Assembly (NCBI GenBank): GCA_036400075.1
Contig: DASWLV010000199.1
Location: forward strand, 1-47,460
From: JALZCH01 sp036400075
GTDB lineage: Bacteria; Acidobacteriota; Blastocatellia; Pyrinomonadales; Pyrinomonadaceae
DNA: 47,460 bases
Direction: 5' to 3'
How positions within the stretch are numbered: position 1 is the first letter of the stretch; each line of letters opens with the position of its first letter. Of this stretch, positions 16,761 through 26,017 are shown piece after piece. The translations under genes and the position numbers were made by a program. The notes under the pieces were generated by a model, which saw only the letters and a program-made list of their open reading frames with translations, was not told the DNA's origin and did not search any database.

Positions 16761-16787
16761 AAGCCGCCTTTAATCAGGCGGCTTTTC
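16761..16787. terminator. bidirectional intrinsic terminator
   Basis: AAGCCGCCT (16761-16769) pairs with AGGCGGCTT (16776-16784) around a 6-nt loop. T follows on the plus strand and A precedes it, so it can serve both the VOC gene and the convergent metalloprotease gene. Confidence 0.85.
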
Positions 16788-16809
16788 AGTTTTTAGAACT
16801 ATAGAAAGA

Positions 16810-18121
16810 CTAATTTCCCTTCAAAAGAAAAACATCCCAAGCCCAGCGTCCGACTCTTGCGTTGTTTGCATCCCATACCTTCGCACGATATTTAAATCTG
16901 TTACCGTGTTCGTCAGTTCGCCTTGATTTGTGATAATCGAGTTCAAATTTTGCCACGTCCAATGATGATACGGTATGAAGTTCCCTTGGTTCTGATATAC
17001 CGTTGTGATTCTCGTCCTGCCATAAACGCAGGTTGGTAAAAATGCTGTCTCCGGCATCAATTTGTCCGTCGTTGTTTCCGCCGTTTTCAGCTTTGTCGTA
17101 TTCGGCAAGCGCAAGAAAACCATTCTTCTTTTCGCTTGCGGGCGGAGCAGGCTGCGGCGTGTGGTTGCCGAACAATTCTTTGCCGTCGTCAATCAAACCG
17201 TTTCCGTTACGATCAAGCGCAAGCCACGCTTCGTCTGAATTAGCAAAAGTCCAGGAAAGTTGTTCTTTTATGCCATTGCCGTCAATATCAAAACGTACTC
17301 CGTTTGCGGCATCGGTCAGATTAAAGCCATTTCCAGCGATGTCTATGATAATCGGAGAAAAACATTGTCCACTTAAATCCGCACAACATTGCTGGCAATC
17401 ATCCCAATACGTACCAGAACTACAAAACGAACCACCCGTAGAAACTGTTGTCCCACCGCCTACACATCCGCCACCTCCGCCACCTCCGCCTCCACCACCA
17501 TCTGTTGAACAAAATCCATACTTACATTTAATGACTAAATTATCGCAGTATGTAGGCGCTGTTGCTCTTCCGATTACGTCATTATCGAGGGTATATTGGA
17601 TTTTCGTTGCCATAACAGTTGTAGGAGGATCACACGTTCCACAATGTGTTAAACCAAATGTATGACCAATTTCATGAACCATTGTTTCAATTACAGCAGC
17701 AGACAAGGCTACACCCGGACTTAAATATATATTAGCATTTCGCGTGTATCCTGTAGCATCATTCATAAAAGTATCAACCAACGCTCTGCCTCCCGTTTGA
17801 GGAGTTTGGTGAATAACCTTAACGCCTGTATTAGTTGGAGGCGGTGTTAATATGAATTTAAATGTAGTAAACGAATAGTTTTCCGTTTTTGCTGCGTTCC
17901 AAATATTAAATGATTCTTGAATTTTACTCCTTTTAGTAGGGTCTGTTATTGCTGAATCAATGTATACATTTACATCATCTGCAATCCATCCCTTAGCTGC
18001 TGAACCTGGACTATTGTTTGGACCACACGGTTGTTAAAAAGCATTGCTTGGAACTAAAGCAAACAAACAAATGATTAAACAGTGGGCGATACTTACTAAT
18101 TTTAATCGTGATTTATCCATA
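16810..18121 (-). pseudogene. secreted metzincin-like metalloprotease, frameshifted after the signal peptide
   Basis: The intact 3' frame encodes a metzincin motif HEIGHTFGLTH (HExxHxxGxxH), a Cys-rich segment, an 11-glycine run, and a C-terminal domain with Asp/Asn calcium loops (DIDGNGIKE, LDRNGNGLIDDG, DENHNGISE) common in secreted calcium-binding proteins. Upstream, an ATG at 18121 opens a signal-peptide-like frame (MDKSRLKLVSIAHCLIICLF), but it is one base out of register with the mature frame, and TAA near 18034 blocks the mature frame. Loss of one base around 18029-18043 (TTTTTAACAACC on the minus strand) would fuse them. It may be a real pseudogene or a homopolymer sequencing error. 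The only downstream in-frame start is TTG at 17781. Confidence 0.75.
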
Positions 18122-18134
18122 ATTTTCCTCTAAT

Positions 18135-18923
18135 TTATTGAGGTAAGTTTTTAATTTTTTCTTGGACTTGTTTAGTAAAAGATTGAACATCCTCGCCCAT
18201 GTGCTGGTCAAAGACGGATTTTCCATTTCCACTAAGATTTAATCTTGCACCGTCAAGTGGAATCACCCTATCTTCCTGTATTTCATAAGCAGTTAAAATC
18301 TGATAAGTATCTTCATCCATTTTTTTTAGGAAAAATATATACTTGCTATTTTTTGCTGGAGAGCCTAAACCAGCGATTCTATAACGCACAGCCTTGCCCG
18401 AAGGATAGATAATAATGCCTCCGTCGCGTTCTGCTTTAATAAAATCGTTAACATTCAAACTTACGTTTGTATTGTTCTTAAGAACATTTTCCACACTTAT
18501 CCCATATTCGGAATACACTCCAGAATTATCGTTAGATAAAAATGCCTGTGCCTCCCCTACCGTTCCTTGTAAAATGAGATTGCTTTCCTGAGCAGGAATA
18601 TCTGAGATTGATGTTTCGACATACCGTATTGCCTCACCAACATCAAACGCTGATTCAGGTTTTAACACCCAATGTGAATTATTGTGCTTCTCGTTTTTAC
18701 GCCCACGCTTACTTGTTTTATCTGTATTTTTGTTTTGTAAATCTTCGTAAGAAACTTTAGGTGTAGCAATATCATCTTGTTCTTGGGCTTTAGTCTTTTT
18801 AGGCTTTTTATCATCTTGTGCCTTTACCTTTCCTTGTTCTTGCAGGTTAAAATTTAAAGATACGAAAAGTATTGTTACTAAAATTAAAGACACTGCTAGA
18901 ATTAGCATTTTGTTTTTTTTCAT
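18135..18923 (-). CDS. exported protein of unknown function
   Basis: A 262-aa protein with an N-terminal signal peptide or anchor (residues 6-25), then a Lys/Asp/Gln-rich linker (about 30-85), then a soluble domain I do not recognise. The globular part has DFIKAERDGGIIIYPSGKAVRY and SKYIFFLKK segments, suggesting a beta-rich domain. It sits 13 bp upstream of the frameshifted metalloprotease on the same strand, so the two form an exported pair. It could be an inhibitor, chaperone or substrate of that protease, without direct evidence. Codon use is more AT-rich than in its neighbours. The 250-bp gap upstream (18924-19174) shows no gene. Confidence 0.65.
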   Translation of the reverse strand: MKKNKMLILAVSLILVTILFVSLNFNLQEQGKVKAQDDKKPKKTKAQEQDDIATPKVSYEDLQNKNTDKTSKRGRKNEKHNNSHWVLKPESAFDVGEAIRYVETSISDIPAQESNLILQGTVGEAQAFLSNDNSGVYSEYGISVENVLKNNTNVSLNVNDFIKAERDGGIIIYPSGKAVRYRIAGLGSPAKNSKYIFFLKKMDEDTYQILTAYEIQEDRVIPLDGARLNLSGNGKSVFDQHMGEDVQSFTKQVQEKIKNLPQ

Positions 18924-19174
18924 AAGATTTTCCTTTTAATTTTTGAGTATTTTGTTACTTATTGAAGTCGAAAGTGGCTTAACTCTACGCTTTGTGTTAT
19001 CCAAAGTCAACGATTTTACTGCTTGTGAAATTAATTTCTTTTACCGATAAAAAGGCATATTTTCGGTGTCTCTAACTTCTTGACTCTGGATGAGTTAACA
19101 GGCAGAAAATGCAGATTAAAAGTGGAAGATAATTCTGAAACTCAAAACGTAGAAATGTCCGAGGCTTAACCACA

Positions 19175-20851
19175 TCATTTACTATTAACAGCCGCAAGAT
19201 TTTTAGCCTGTTGGAATGATTTAACAGCGGTGAGAACTTGCGGGTCTTTTTCTATCAAAACCTGATAAGCGGAAATCGAGCCGTAAAACGAATTTGCCAG
19301 AAAATATCGAAGCTGCTCGACAACAAAACTGCGATGTTTTTCAATTTTCTCTAAATTCAAATTCCAGCTTTTATTTTCCGATGCAAAACGGCTAAACTCC
19401 CGAAACAGCTCGTCATCAATCAAAAATTCATTAAATTGAATGCGTTTGCCGAATTGAGTCGGTTGTTTTTGAACAAATCTCTCAAAACCGTTGATTTGTC
19501 CGTTAGCCAGCTTTTTGGCAAAGAAAAAAGCGGCATTTTGCAGTTTTGCGTTTGCTTCGGAATTTTCCGCCTTTTTAACAATTTCATCCGGCGTGATTCC
19601 ACAGCCGCTAAGAACTTTTCGCCCCGAATCGGTGTAGGAAACAAATTGAGCTTGATTTTCCGAATTTTGTTTGCGGGCGTAATATTCGTAAGTGCCGGAA
19701 TTTGAATAAGCGCGCTGCAAGCTTCTTCCCGAAGGCGTGAAATATCGCGCGACCGTCAGAGTCAAACCGCTGCCGCCCGGCAAATCAAGGACGCTTTGCA
19801 CCAAGCCTTTGCCGAATGTCGTTTCGCCGACCAGAAGTGCGCGGTCGTGGTCTTGCAGCGCGCCCGCCACAATTTCGGAAGCCGAAGCGGTGTTTTCGTT
19901 GACCAAAACGACAAGCGGCAATTTCACATAATCGGCTTTATTCGATTGCCAAAATCTCTGCCCGGAATCCTCGCGTCCGCGCTGCGAAAGAATCGTTTTT
20001 CCGGGCGGCAAAAACTTTTCCGCGACGCGCACGGCTTGTTCAACCAATCCGCCGGGATTATCGCGCAAATCCAGAATCAGAGATGCAGCGCCCAGCCTTT
20101 TTAGATTTTCGAGCGCCACATCCAATTCGTCGCTCGTCGTAAAATTAAAACCGCCGGACAAATCAATGTAGCCGATTTTGTCTTGTAAAATGTAAGCGTC
20201 GGGAATCGAAGGCTGGGCGATAGGCTCGCGGCGCAGCGTGATTGTTTCGATTCGTCCGGTTGCGGCGCATTCGATTGTTAAACGCACAACTGTTCCCTGC
20301 TCGCCGCGAATTTTCTTTTTGATTTCCGTAACCGAAGAATCCGCGACGCTGGCGCCGTCAATTTTTAAGATTTTGTCGCCGAACCGCAAACCGGCGCGAA
20401 AAGCCGAAGAACGCGGAAAAGTGGAAACGATGAAGGTTCCGCTCTGATTTCCGTTTTTAAAGGCGGCGATTGTCGTGCCGATACCGAAATATTCCGAATG
20501 CTGCTCGTTTTGCAGCTCGGCGTATTCTCGACGGTCGTAGTAAGACGAATGCGGATCAAGCGATTTGAGCATTCCCTCAATCGCCGTTTTGGTCAGTTTT
20601 TCATCATTTAGTTTTTCGCCGCCGACATAATTTTGCTTAATCAATTGAACTGCTTCGGAAAAATCGCCGCTGATTTCTTTGGTGGCGGTAACGACTTTTC
20701 GCGAGCGAACCGTCGAGGCTTCAAAAGAAACGCCGGTTTTCAGATAAAATGCGTCGTTGATGTTTGTCGGCTGCCCAATTTGTTGGTTTTGAGCGGACGC
20801 AAAGGCGGCGGTTGAAAATAAAATCGCGGCTGCCAATAAATGTTTGAGCAT
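19175..20851 (-). CDS. S41 family C-terminal processing peptidase
   Basis: A periplasmic tail-specific protease of the CtpA/Prc family, 558 aa when started at ATG 20851, where a clear signal peptide begins (MLKHLLAAAILFSTAAFASA). The frame extends upstream to 20953, but that part is basic and unlike a leader. A PDZ domain covers about 120-210 and the S41 catalytic domain about 215-400. The catalytic Ser lies in NENTASASEI (318-327) and the Lys in TFGKGLVQ (Lys348). The C-terminal 150 residues are helical and of unknown role. It is divergent from the GAF gene. Confidence 0.88.
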   Translation of the reverse strand: MLKHLLAAAILFSTAAFASAQNQQIGQPTNINDAFYLKTGVSFEASTVRSRKVVTATKEISGDFSEAVQLIKQNYVGGEKLNDEKLTKTAIEGMLKSLDPHSSYYDRREYAELQNEQHSEYFGIGTTIAAFKNGNQSGTFIVSTFPRSSAFRAGLRFGDKILKIDGASVADSSVTEIKKKIRGEQGTVVRLTIECAATGRIETITLRREPIAQPSIPDAYILQDKIGYIDLSGGFNFTTSDELDVALENLKRLGAASLILDLRDNPGGLVEQAVRVAEKFLPPGKTILSQRGREDSGQRFWQSNKADYVKLPLVVLVNENTASASEIVAGALQDHDRALLVGETTFGKGLVQSVLDLPGGSGLTLTVARYFTPSGRSLQRAYSNSGTYEYYARKQNSENQAQFVSYTDSGRKVLSGCGITPDEIVKKAENSEANAKLQNAAFFFAKKLANGQINGFERFVQKQPTQFGKRIQFNEFLIDDELFREFSRFASENKSWNLNLEKIEKHRSFVVEQLRYFLANSFYGSISAYQVLIEKDPQVLTAVKSFQQAKNLAAVNSK

Positions 20852-21067
20852 CGGAAAATCTTTGCGACAAGCTCCGCAATAACTTGCTGCGAGGTTTGCT
20901 TTTAAACGAAAAACTCGCCGTCTTTCTCCAGAGCGTCGCTTGCCTGTTTTCATCAGTTCTCTTTTTACTTGCTATTTTAATACGGCAAATTCAACTTTTT
21001 TTCCACCTTTATTTCTTTTAATTTTTGCCGCTTCGCACTAAAATCAAACCTCAACACGGAGTTCGAT

Positions 21068-21817
21068 ATGGAAGACAATGGAAAAACTCGGCTTCGCCGA
21101 CAAATTGAAACGCTCGACGCGGCAAACGCGCTGACCGCTCCGCTGCTGCGTTCGATTGAGCATTTGCTGGAATTGTCAGCCGTAGCGATGGATTCGGACG
21201 AAGCGTCAATCATTGTGCGCGACGAAGAAACCGAAGATTTGCGTTTTCTCGCGGCGATTGGCGAAGTAGCCGACAAATTGCGCGGAATGCGGATTCCTTC
21301 GGGCAAAGGAATTGCCGGTTTCGTTTTTTCTTCCGGTCAGCCGATTGCCGTTGCGGATGTCGGGCAGGACACAAATTTTTACGCCGGAGTTGACCGCCAA
21401 ACCGGATATTCGACGCAAACGATTCTCGCCACGCCGCTCAGGTTTAACGGCGAGGTGATCGGCGTTTTGGAATACGTCAATCGAATCGGCGAGCCGCCAT
21501 TTGCTCCGTTTACGCCGGAAGAAATGGACACCGCCGCGTTTTATGCCGAAGCGATTTCGTCGCTCGTTGACGCCCACGAATCGGCGGCGCTGGTTGAGAA
21601 TCTTTGTAATCGTCTCGAAAAAGAAGGCGACATGCGCGATTGGCTAAACAATTTGCGAACCACGCCGGACCACCGCGAAATGATAGAGCTTGCGCTACTG
21701 GTCAGAGAAATCGCGTCGCGCGGCGAAACCGAACGAAAATTTTGTCGTGAAATTCTCGAAACATTCGCGCGTTATTCAAAGAGCGGCGAATCTAATGAAA
21801 GTTTTCTTAGTTTTTAA
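21068..21817 (+). CDS. GAF domain protein
   Basis: A 249-aa cytoplasmic protein. A GAF domain spans about residues 20-175: EASIIVRDEETEDLRFLAA, PSGKGIAGFVFSSGQPIAV, TILATPLRFNGEVIGVLEY. The remaining C terminus is helical, with no output domain. GGAG lies upstream of ATG 21068. The gene ends 9 nt before the subtilisin gene, so they are co-transcribed. A ligand-sensing partner for that peptidase is a reasonable guess only. Confidence 0.82.
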   Translation: MEDNGKTRLRRQIETLDAANALTAPLLRSIEHLLELSAVAMDSDEASIIVRDEETEDLRFLAAIGEVADKLRGMRIPSGKGIAGFVFSSGQPIAVADVGQDTNFYAGVDRQTGYSTQTILATPLRFNGEVIGVLEYVNRIGEPPFAPFTPEEMDTAAFYAEAISSLVDAHESAALVENLCNRLEKEGDMRDWLNNLRTTPDHREMIELALLVREIASRGETERKFCREILETFARYSKSGESNESFLSF

Positions 21818-21826
21818 ATCAAATTG

Positions 21827-22597
21827 ATGTTTGTTCTGGAAGACAAACCGGATTTTCTGATTGCGGACGGTTGGCGGACGCGAACCGGGCAAGGCGTGCA
21901 AATCGCCGTGATTGATAGCGGAATTGACGCGGCGCATCCTGATTTGCTTGGTAAAATCAAAGAATCGGTCGAAGCCGTCGCCGAAGGAAACAAAGTTTCG
22001 TTTCATGAATCAAACACAGGCGACGCCGCCGGACACGGCACGGCTTGTGCCGGAATCATTGCGCATATCGCGCCCGAAGCTGAGCTTTACAGCATTAAAG
22101 TTTTGGGCGCAAATTCAACCGGCGCGGGTTTCGCATTTCTCGCCGGACTCGAATACGCCATCAAACGTAAATTTCGCGTAATCAATTTGTCGCTCGGAAC
22201 GACGAAACCGCAATACGTTTTACCGCTCCGGGATTTGCTCGACCGCGCTTATCAAGCGGGCTGTATCGTCGTTGCAGCGGCAAACAATCTGCCGCAGCCG
22301 TCATTTCCTTCGATTTTTTCGTCCTCTCTGATTTCGGTCGTCAAGGGCGAGATGCAAAACGCTTTCGATTTTTCGTTTCGCTACGGCGAGCCAATCGAAC
22401 TGGTCGCGCCCGGCGTCAATGTGCGGACGGCTTGGACGGGCGGCGGTTATCGGCAGCTCACGGGTAATAGCTTTGCCTGCCCGCATATTGTCGGAATCAT
22501 CGCATTGCTGCTCGAAGCAAATCCGACGCTGACGCCGTTTCAAATCAAAACGATTTTGTATTCGATTGCGCGAGAAAATAAAAAACATCAAATTTAA
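21827..22597 (+). CDS. S8 subtilisin-like serine peptidase without export signal
   Basis: A compact 256-aa subtilase with the full triad: Asp30 in AVIDSGIDAAHPDL, His70 in GHGTACAG, and Ser215 in GNSFACPHIVG; the oxyanion Asn lies in AANNLPQ (153-154). It lacks a signal peptide and a propeptide, which is unusual, since secreted subtilisins have both. The start is ATG 21827; the TTG three bases upstream is less likely. It follows the GAF gene and precedes the aldehyde dehydrogenase by 9 nt, so it is the middle gene of a three-gene unit. A cytoplasmic maturation role is possible. No precursor peptide gene was found next to it. Confidence 0.85.
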   Translation: MFVLEDKPDFLIADGWRTRTGQGVQIAVIDSGIDAAHPDLLGKIKESVEAVAEGNKVSFHESNTGDAAGHGTACAGIIAHIAPEAELYSIKVLGANSTGAGFAFLAGLEYAIKRKFRVINLSLGTTKPQYVLPLRDLLDRAYQAGCIVVAAANNLPQPSFPSIFSSSLISVVKGEMQNAFDFSFRYGEPIELVAPGVNVRTAWTGGGYRQLTGNSFACPHIVGIIALLLEANPTLTPFQIKTILYSIARENKKHQI

Positions 22598-22606
22598 ATT
22601 TGAGCG

Positions 22607-24055
22607 ATGCAAAAACTAGAAAATTATATTAACGGAGAGCTTGTCGCGCCCCTTTCCGGCGAATATCTCGATAATTTTAATCCCGCAACCGGCGCAGTTT
22701 ACAGCTTGATTCCCGATTCGGACGAACGAGACGTTTCGCGCGCTGTTGCGGCGGCAAAAAACGCTTTTCCGGTTTGGTCGAAAATGAGCGCCGAAACGAG
22801 ACACGATTTTTTAATGCGGGTTTCTTCGCTAATCGAGCGCGATTTGGATTTACTCGCCGAAGCCGAAAGCGTTGACAACGGCAAGCCGAAAAGTTTGGCG
22901 CGAAGCGTTGATATTCCTCGCGCGGTTTCAAATTTTAAATTTTACGCGACCGCCGCAATGCATTTTGCGAGCGAAGCGCACGAAACCGTCGGACAGGCGA
23001 TAAATTACACTCTGCGCCACCCGCTTGGCGTCATCGGCTGTATCTCGCCCTGGAATTTGCCGCTTTATTTATTTTCGTGGAAAATCGCGCCCGCGCTCGC
23101 CGCCGGTTGCTGTGTTGTGGCAAAACCTTCGGAAATCACGCCGATGACGGCTTATTTGCTGTCAAAAATTTGCATCGAAGCCGGTTTGCCCGCCGGAGTT
23201 TTAAACATCATTCACGGATTGGGAACAAAAGCTGGCGCGGCGATTGTCACACACAAAGACATAAAAGCGATTTCATTCACCGGCGGCACGAAAACGGGCG
23301 AATGGATTGCGCGGGAAGCCGCGCCAAAGTTTAAAAAATTATCTCTCGAATTGGGCGGCAAAAATCCGAACATCATTTTCGCCGATTGCAATTACGAGGA
23401 AATGCTGGCGACAACCGTCCGCTCTTCGTTTTCAAATCAAGGTCAGATTTGCTTGTGCGGCTCGCGCGTTTTTGTCGAAAAACCGCTTTATGAGCGATTT
23501 AAAAATGATTTTGTCGAACGAGTTTTGCAATTAAAAATCGGCGATCCGCTCGATGAAAAAACAAACATTGGCGCTGTCGTTTCCAAGCCGCATCTGGAAA
23601 AAATTCTGTCGTACATTGATTTGGCGCAAAGCGAAGGCGGCAAAATCTTGTGCGGCGGCAAACAAACAAAGCTCGAAGGCAGATGCCGAGACGGTTATTT
23701 CGTCGAGCCGACGGTGATTGAAAATCTTTCTTGCGAATGCCGCACAAATCAGGAAGAGATTTTTGGTCCGGTCGTGACGATTCAGCCTTTTGAAACCGAA
23801 GCGGAAGTTTTGAATTACGCCAACAGCGTCGAATACGGCTTGTCGGCGACGGTTTGGACGGAAAATCTTTCCAGAGCGCACCGCGTCGCAGAAAAGCTGG
23901 AAAGCGGAATCATTTGGGTAAATTCGTGGCTTCTGAGAGATTTGCGAACTCCTTTTGGCGGAATGAAAAATTCGGGCGTAGGGCGCGAAGGTGGTTTCGA
24001 GGCTCTTCGATTTTTCACGGAAGAGAAGAATGTGTGTATTAAGATAAATTATTAG
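22607..24055 (+). CDS. 2-aminomuconate semialdehyde dehydrogenase (ALDH8A1-like)
   Basis: A 482-aa NAD-dependent aldehyde dehydrogenase. The catalytic Cys lies in NQGQICLCGSR and the general base Glu in LELGGKNP; the cofactor region SFTGGTKTGE is intact. The sequence follows the human ALDH8A1 pattern closely, including ISPWNLPLYLFSWKIAPA, VRSSFSNQGQICLC and the end WLLRDLRTPFGGMKNSG, so the kynurenine-pathway substrate is likely. It converts 2-aminomuconate-6-semialdehyde to 2-aminomuconate. Its pathway partners are 13-25 kb further on the same strand. A related muconic semialdehyde substrate cannot be excluded. Confidence 0.85.
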   Translation: MQKLENYINGELVAPLSGEYLDNFNPATGAVYSLIPDSDERDVSRAVAAAKNAFPVWSKMSAETRHDFLMRVSSLIERDLDLLAEAESVDNGKPKSLARSVDIPRAVSNFKFYATAAMHFASEAHETVGQAINYTLRHPLGVIGCISPWNLPLYLFSWKIAPALAAGCCVVAKPSEITPMTAYLLSKICIEAGLPAGVLNIIHGLGTKAGAAIVTHKDIKAISFTGGTKTGEWIAREAAPKFKKLSLELGGKNPNIIFADCNYEEMLATTVRSSFSNQGQICLCGSRVFVEKPLYERFKNDFVERVLQLKIGDPLDEKTNIGAVVSKPHLEKILSYIDLAQSEGGKILCGGKQTKLEGRCRDGYFVEPTVIENLSCECRTNQEEIFGPVVTIQPFETEAEVLNYANSVEYGLSATVWTENLSRAHRVAEKLESGIIWVNSWLLRDLRTPFGGMKNSGVGREGGFEALRFFTEEKNVCIKINY

Positions 24056-24082
24056 GGTGAAATTCAGGAGAAATCTCAAAAG

Positions 24083-25995
24083 ATGGCAAAGAAGAAACTC
24101 ACCATTTCGGATGTCGAATCAATAACAGTCAGAGAATTAGCTTTTAGAATCAAAGAAGTTGACGATTATATCGGCGATCCAAAAGCGGATGACGCTCCGG
24201 CGAGGCGCAACCCGCATTTGGCTTTTTTTCTTGGCGCGGGCGCTTCCAAAGAATCAGGCGTTATTTTAGCGGGCGAGATGATGCAGCTTTTCAAAAGTAA
24301 AATCTTTGAAATTCATTGTCACGAACTCCCAAACGATAAAGAAAAAACGCTTGGCTAAAAGATCAAAGCTGGCACAAAAATGGAAAAGAGGAATACGGCT
24401 GTCTCTTTGAAAAATCTTACTCTACAAAAAGCGACAGACAAAGATTTATCGAATCCATTTGTGCCAGAGATCCGCTGACAGGAAGAAGTGTCGAACCTTC
24501 TTTCGGTTATTTGGTTTTGTCAGATTTGCTGTTGCGAAATTATATCAACACGATAGTTACAACAAATTTTGATGATTTGGTTTATATCGCTTCGACAACT
24601 TTCACTGGAAATCGCCCGATTGTTTATGCTTACGGCATTTTAGCTTCGGAAATGAAGGTTAATTCGCCGCATTCCAAAGTATTGAAGCTTCACGGCGATT
24701 ACCTTTATTCAAACATCGTCAACACCGCCGACGAAATGCACGCCCAATCAAATGCAGTCAAAAATCCTGTCCGAGATTCGCGGGAATTCATTAGCAATCT
24801 GAATATGGAACGGCAGGTGCGAAGTGTGTTGGATAATTTCGGATTAATCGTTGTCGGTTATTCCGGCGGCGACAAAACGATTATGGGGTTGCTTAAAGAC
24901 GTTTCCGAGAATAATGGTTTTTACTGGTGTTATGTCAAAGGCTATCCGCCTGACACGGACGTTTTGGATTTGGTGCAAAGCAAGAACGGGAAATTGATTG
25001 AGATAAATGGTTTTGATGACTTATTCAAAGAGATTGCAGATATAACAGGGTTTACTGTTGAAACACTTGTCGAAAGTTTCGATAAACGCAAAGATGATTT
25101 AGTCACACGTATTATAGAATTTAACAAGCGCTATTCTCGAAAACCTTTGAATGAATATGCTGAGGAACTGAAAAAAGAAAAATATTCCAAAAATCTTTCA
25201 GCCTCTGATTATTTTGTTCTAGCATATAAAGCATATGATGATGGCGATTTTACTCTTGCCGAACTACATAATCGAAAAGCAATAGAACTAAACCCTCAAT
25301 ATGCAGAGGCTTACAACAATCTTGGCGTCTTGCTAGACAAAGATGAAAGTCGTTGGACAGAAGCTGAAGAATGTTATAGAAAAGCTATTGAACTAAATCC
25401 TCAAGATGCAGATGCTTATTATAATCTAGGAATCTTGCTTTCTAAAGGTGAAAATCGTCAGATGCAAGCCGAAGAATGCTATAGGAAAGCTATTGAATTA
25501 AATCCCGAACATTCATACGCTTATAACAACTTGGGTATCTTGCTTGTTATAGATGAAAACCGTCGGACAGAAGCTGAAGAATGTTATAGAAAAGCTTTTG
25601 AACTAAATCCTCAAAATGCAAATGCTTATCATAATCTTGGTAACATGCTTTTTAAACAAGGCAAAATTGAGGAGGCAAAAACAGCATTTGAGACCTCGGC
25701 TAAAGTTGATGAAAAATACGCCGATCCCCTGATAAGTCTAGCAGGAATTTATAAAAGAAAAGGTAATTCCGAAGAAACAAAGAAATATGCTGATAAAGCC
25801 AGAGCCATATTAAAGGAAGACGATTTTTACAATCTTGCTTGCCTGAATGCGATTTTGGAAGAAAAAGACGAAGCCTTAAAGTATTTGAAGTTGGCAGTTG
25901 AACGAGGTTCGTCCATAAAACTTCTGGCAAAAACTGATTCCGATTTTGATTGGATACGCGATGACGAGCGATTTTGGGAAATTGTCGGCAAATAG
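24083..25995 (+). pseudogene. SIR2-like domain - TPR protein, frameshifted
   Basis: The first 91 codons contain FFLGAGASKESGV, the NAD-binding start of a SIR2-like domain, and end at TAA 24356-24358. The domain continues in another frame (WLKDQSWHKNG from 24351), through TTNFDDLVY, LKLHGDY and VVGYSGGDKT, to TPR repeats and a C-terminal helical region. Adding one A to the six-A run at 24342-24347 restores a single frame of about 637 aa. SIR2-like domains fused to repeats occur in antiphage systems that deplete NAD. The frameshift may be real inactivation or a homopolymer error. Base composition is AT-rich compared with the neighbouring dehydrogenase, suggesting transfer. The start has CAGGAGAAAT upstream. 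Confidence 0.82.
25303..25617 (+). repeat. three 105-bp tandem TPR-coding units
   Basis: Three direct repeats of exactly 105 bp (35 codons) start at 25303, 25408 and 25513, each encoding a TPR with the shared core EECYRKA(I/F)ELNP. TPRs are 34 residues, so each unit has one extra residue, in the ENR/ESR turn. High nucleotide identity suggests recent duplication and possible copy-number change. Confidence 0.8.
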
Positions 25996-26017
25996 TAAAT
26001 GATAATTCGGAAAGGTT

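Noticed and set aside
17450..17515. CACC/CCGCC-rich stretch as a structural DNA element
   Set aside because: It encodes a glycine run in the metalloprotease and shows no regular unit beyond the codons.
20852..20953. Upstream extension of the S41 protease frame
   Set aside because: ATG 20851 begins a clear signal peptide; the upstream residues are basic and would bury it.
25303..25617. Tandem repeats as a possible CRISPR or satellite
   Set aside because: The repeats are in frame with a TPR protein, 105 bp long and without spacers.
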